Part shown: in pieces, positions 4,672 to 5,826 of the stretch
How the letters are laid out: each line of letters starts with the position of its first letter
Position numbering within the stretch: the first letter of the stretch is position 1
From: Actinomycetota bacterium
Lineage (GTDB): Bacteria; Actinomycetota; Acidimicrobiia; Acidimicrobiales; Microtrichaceae
Assembly: GCA_005777415.1 (NCBI GenBank)
Contig: SXMI01000230.1
Location: forward strand, 1 to 5,826
Direction: 5' to 3'
Length of the DNA: 5,826 nucleotides
Program-made: the position numbers and the translations under genes
The notes under the pieces: model-generated
The model's input: the letters and a program-made list of their open reading frames with translations, nothing else
What the model was told of the DNA's origin: nothing
The model's database searches: none

Positions 4672-5826
4672 GTGAGCGAGCCACGACACCTGCCGGCGTT
4701 CCTGCACCCGTTCGCCCGGCCGACCGCCGACCACTTCATCGAGATCGTCCGGGGCGAGGGCGCGCTCGTCTGGGACCGCGACGGACGCGAGTACGTCGAC
4801 GCGCTGGCCTCGCTCTGGTACTGCCAGGTCGGCCACGGCCGGGCCGAGATCGCCGACGCCGTGGGCGACCAGCTCCGGACGCTCGATGCCTTCCACGCCT
4901 TCGAGCTGTTCACCAACCCGGCCGCCGAACGGCTGACACGCGAGCTGGTCGACCTCGCGCCCATGGCCGACGCCCGCGTGTTCCTGACGAACTCCGGCTC
5001 CGAGGCGGTCGACACCGCCATGAAGCTGAGCCGACTGTTCTGGGCCTGGCAGGGCCGCCCGGAGCGCGACCTGATCGTCAGTCGTGACCGCGCCTACCAC
5101 GGGGTGACCTACGGGGGGACGAGCGCCCAGGGATTGGCGCCGAACAAGGAGCACTGGGGTGAGCTGCTGGGCGGCGTGGTGCAGGTGCACGCCGACTCCC
5201 TCGAGGAGGTCGAGCGGCAGCTCGCCGAGCACGGCGACCGGATCGCCGCCGTGGTCGCCGAACCGGTCCAGGGGGCCGGTGGCGTGTTCCCGCCGGCCGA
5301 CGGCTACCTGCAGGGACTCCGCGAGCTCTGCGACCGCAGCGGCGCCCTCCTGGTGTTCGACGAGGTGATCACCGGGTTCGGCCGACTCGGCACCTGGTGG
5401 GGGGCGGAGCGCTACGGCGTCACACCCGACCTGCTCACCTTCGCCAAGGGGGTGACCTCGGGCTACCAGCCGCTCGGAGGCGTGCTGGTCGGACCCCGGG
5501 TCCGTGAGGTGCTGGAGGCCGACGACACCCGGTGGTTGCGCCACGGCTTCACCTACTCGGGCCACCCCGCCGCCTGTGCTGCGGCGTCGGCCAACCTGGC
5601 CGTGCTGCGCGACGACGACCTGCTCGACCGGGTCGCGGCGATCGGCGAGCGTCTGCGACCCGGCCTGCAGTCGATCGTCGACGACGGACTGGCCGCCGGG
5701 GTGCGCGGCACCGACGGCATCTGGGCCCTCGCCCTGCACCCCGACGACTCGGCGATGGTCGTCCGCGACGAGATGCTCGGGCTGGGGGTGATCCCCCGGC
5801 CCATCGCCACCCACTCCCTGGCGTTC
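4672..5826 (+). CDS. Class III PLP-dependent aminotransferase (omega-transaminase type), C-terminus off the right edge
   Basis: 385 codons are open to the window edge. Relatives are about 430-460 residues, so roughly the last 50-70 are missing. Fold-type I, class III landmarks are complete: LWYCQVGHGR (48-57) at the substrate entrance, NSGSEAVDTAMKLSR with phosphate-binding GSE near 109-111, the PLP-stacking YHG (142-144), AEPVQGAGG with Glu197, DEVITGFGR with Asp230 that binds the pyridine nitrogen, FAKGVTSGYQPLGG with Schiff-base Lys259, and FTYSGHP with Thr294. Such enzymes move an amino group from a terminal amine, such as beta-alanine, a polyamine or an aromatic amine, to pyruvate or another keto acid; the substrate is not determinable here. 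The start is GTG 4672, giving VSEPRHLPAFLHPF, a typical N-terminus. The gene lies 25 bases after the oxidoreductase gene. Confidence 0.92.
   Translation, partial: MSEPRHLPAFLHPFARPTADHFIEIVRGEGALVWDRDGREYVDALASLWYCQVGHGRAEIADAVGDQLRTLDAFHAFELFTNPAAERLTRELVDLAPMADARVFLTNSGSEAVDTAMKLSRLFWAWQGRPERDLIVSRDRAYHGVTYGGTSAQGLAPNKEHWGELLGGVVQVHADSLEEVERQLAEHGDRIAAVVAEPVQGAGGVFPPADGYLQGLRELCDRSGALLVFDEVITGFGRLGTWWGAERYGVTPDLLTFAKGVTSGYQPLGGVLVGPRVREVLEADDTRWLRHGFTYSGHPAACAAASANLAVLRDDDLLDRVAAIGERLRPGLQSIVDDGLAAGVRGTDGIWALALHPDDSAMVVRDEMLGLGVIPRPIATHSLAF

Noticed and set aside
3669..5021. Long open frame on the minus strand (450 codons) opposite the oxidoreductase and aminotransferase genes
   Set aside because: It is antisense to two clear enzymes and its translation is low-complexity with no recognisable motif. 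High-GC genes commonly leave such open shadow frames.
4456..5814. Long open frame on the minus strand (452 codons) opposite the aminotransferase gene
   Set aside because: The opposite strand encodes an aminotransferase with every catalytic residue in place; this frame is Gly/Val/Arg/His-rich and looks like a codon-bias shadow.

Overview
The window looks like ordinary chromosomal DNA from a high-GC actinobacterium. The signs are: strongly G/C-biased third codon positions, GTG starts on four of five genes, a putative F420-type (luciferase-like) oxidoreductase, an aldehyde dehydrogenase resembling the mycobacterial AldA type, and TANNNT-type -10 elements placed 6-7 bases before start codons, as in leaderless actinobacterial transcripts. 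An early-branching actinobacterial class such as Acidimicrobiia is possible, but the sequence alone does not settle the lineage. No mobile element, CRISPR array, tRNA or rRNA is visible.

Layout. At the left edge, the first 32 codons of a leftward AhpC-type peroxiredoxin gene are present. Upstream of it lies an intergenic region (98-291) with an unusually AT-rich island. This island holds a close match to a tandem OxyR site (195-231), an overlapping ATCAAT-N11-ATTGAT dyad, a candidate ahpC promoter and a leader hairpin. A rightward aldehyde dehydrogenase gene (292-1755) starts on the far side. It converges on a leftward adenylate-forming acyl-CoA ligase gene (1921-3672); the 165-base gap between their stops holds two hairpins. 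From an 86-base divergent gap, a rightward F420-dependent-type oxidoreductase gene (3759-4646) begins. It is followed after 25 bases by a class III (omega-type) aminotransferase gene that runs off the right edge (4672-5826).

How the parts may work together. AhpC detoxifies peroxides, and its upstream region fits the textbook geometry of OxyR activation. The other four genes are soluble metabolic enzymes of the kind scattered through actinobacterial catabolic regions: carboxylate activation to a CoA ester, flavin-type redox chemistry, transamination of an amine and oxidation of an aldehyde. A transaminase plus an aldehyde dehydrogenase could degrade an amine, but they are not in one operon here, so a shared pathway is only a guess.

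I found no clear sign of an undescribed system. The points most worth checking are the OxyR-like site with its overlapping second dyad and leader hairpin, the repeated TANNNT-N6/7-GTG start architecture, and a hairpin that spans the oxidoreductase stop codon just ahead of a possible internal promoter.
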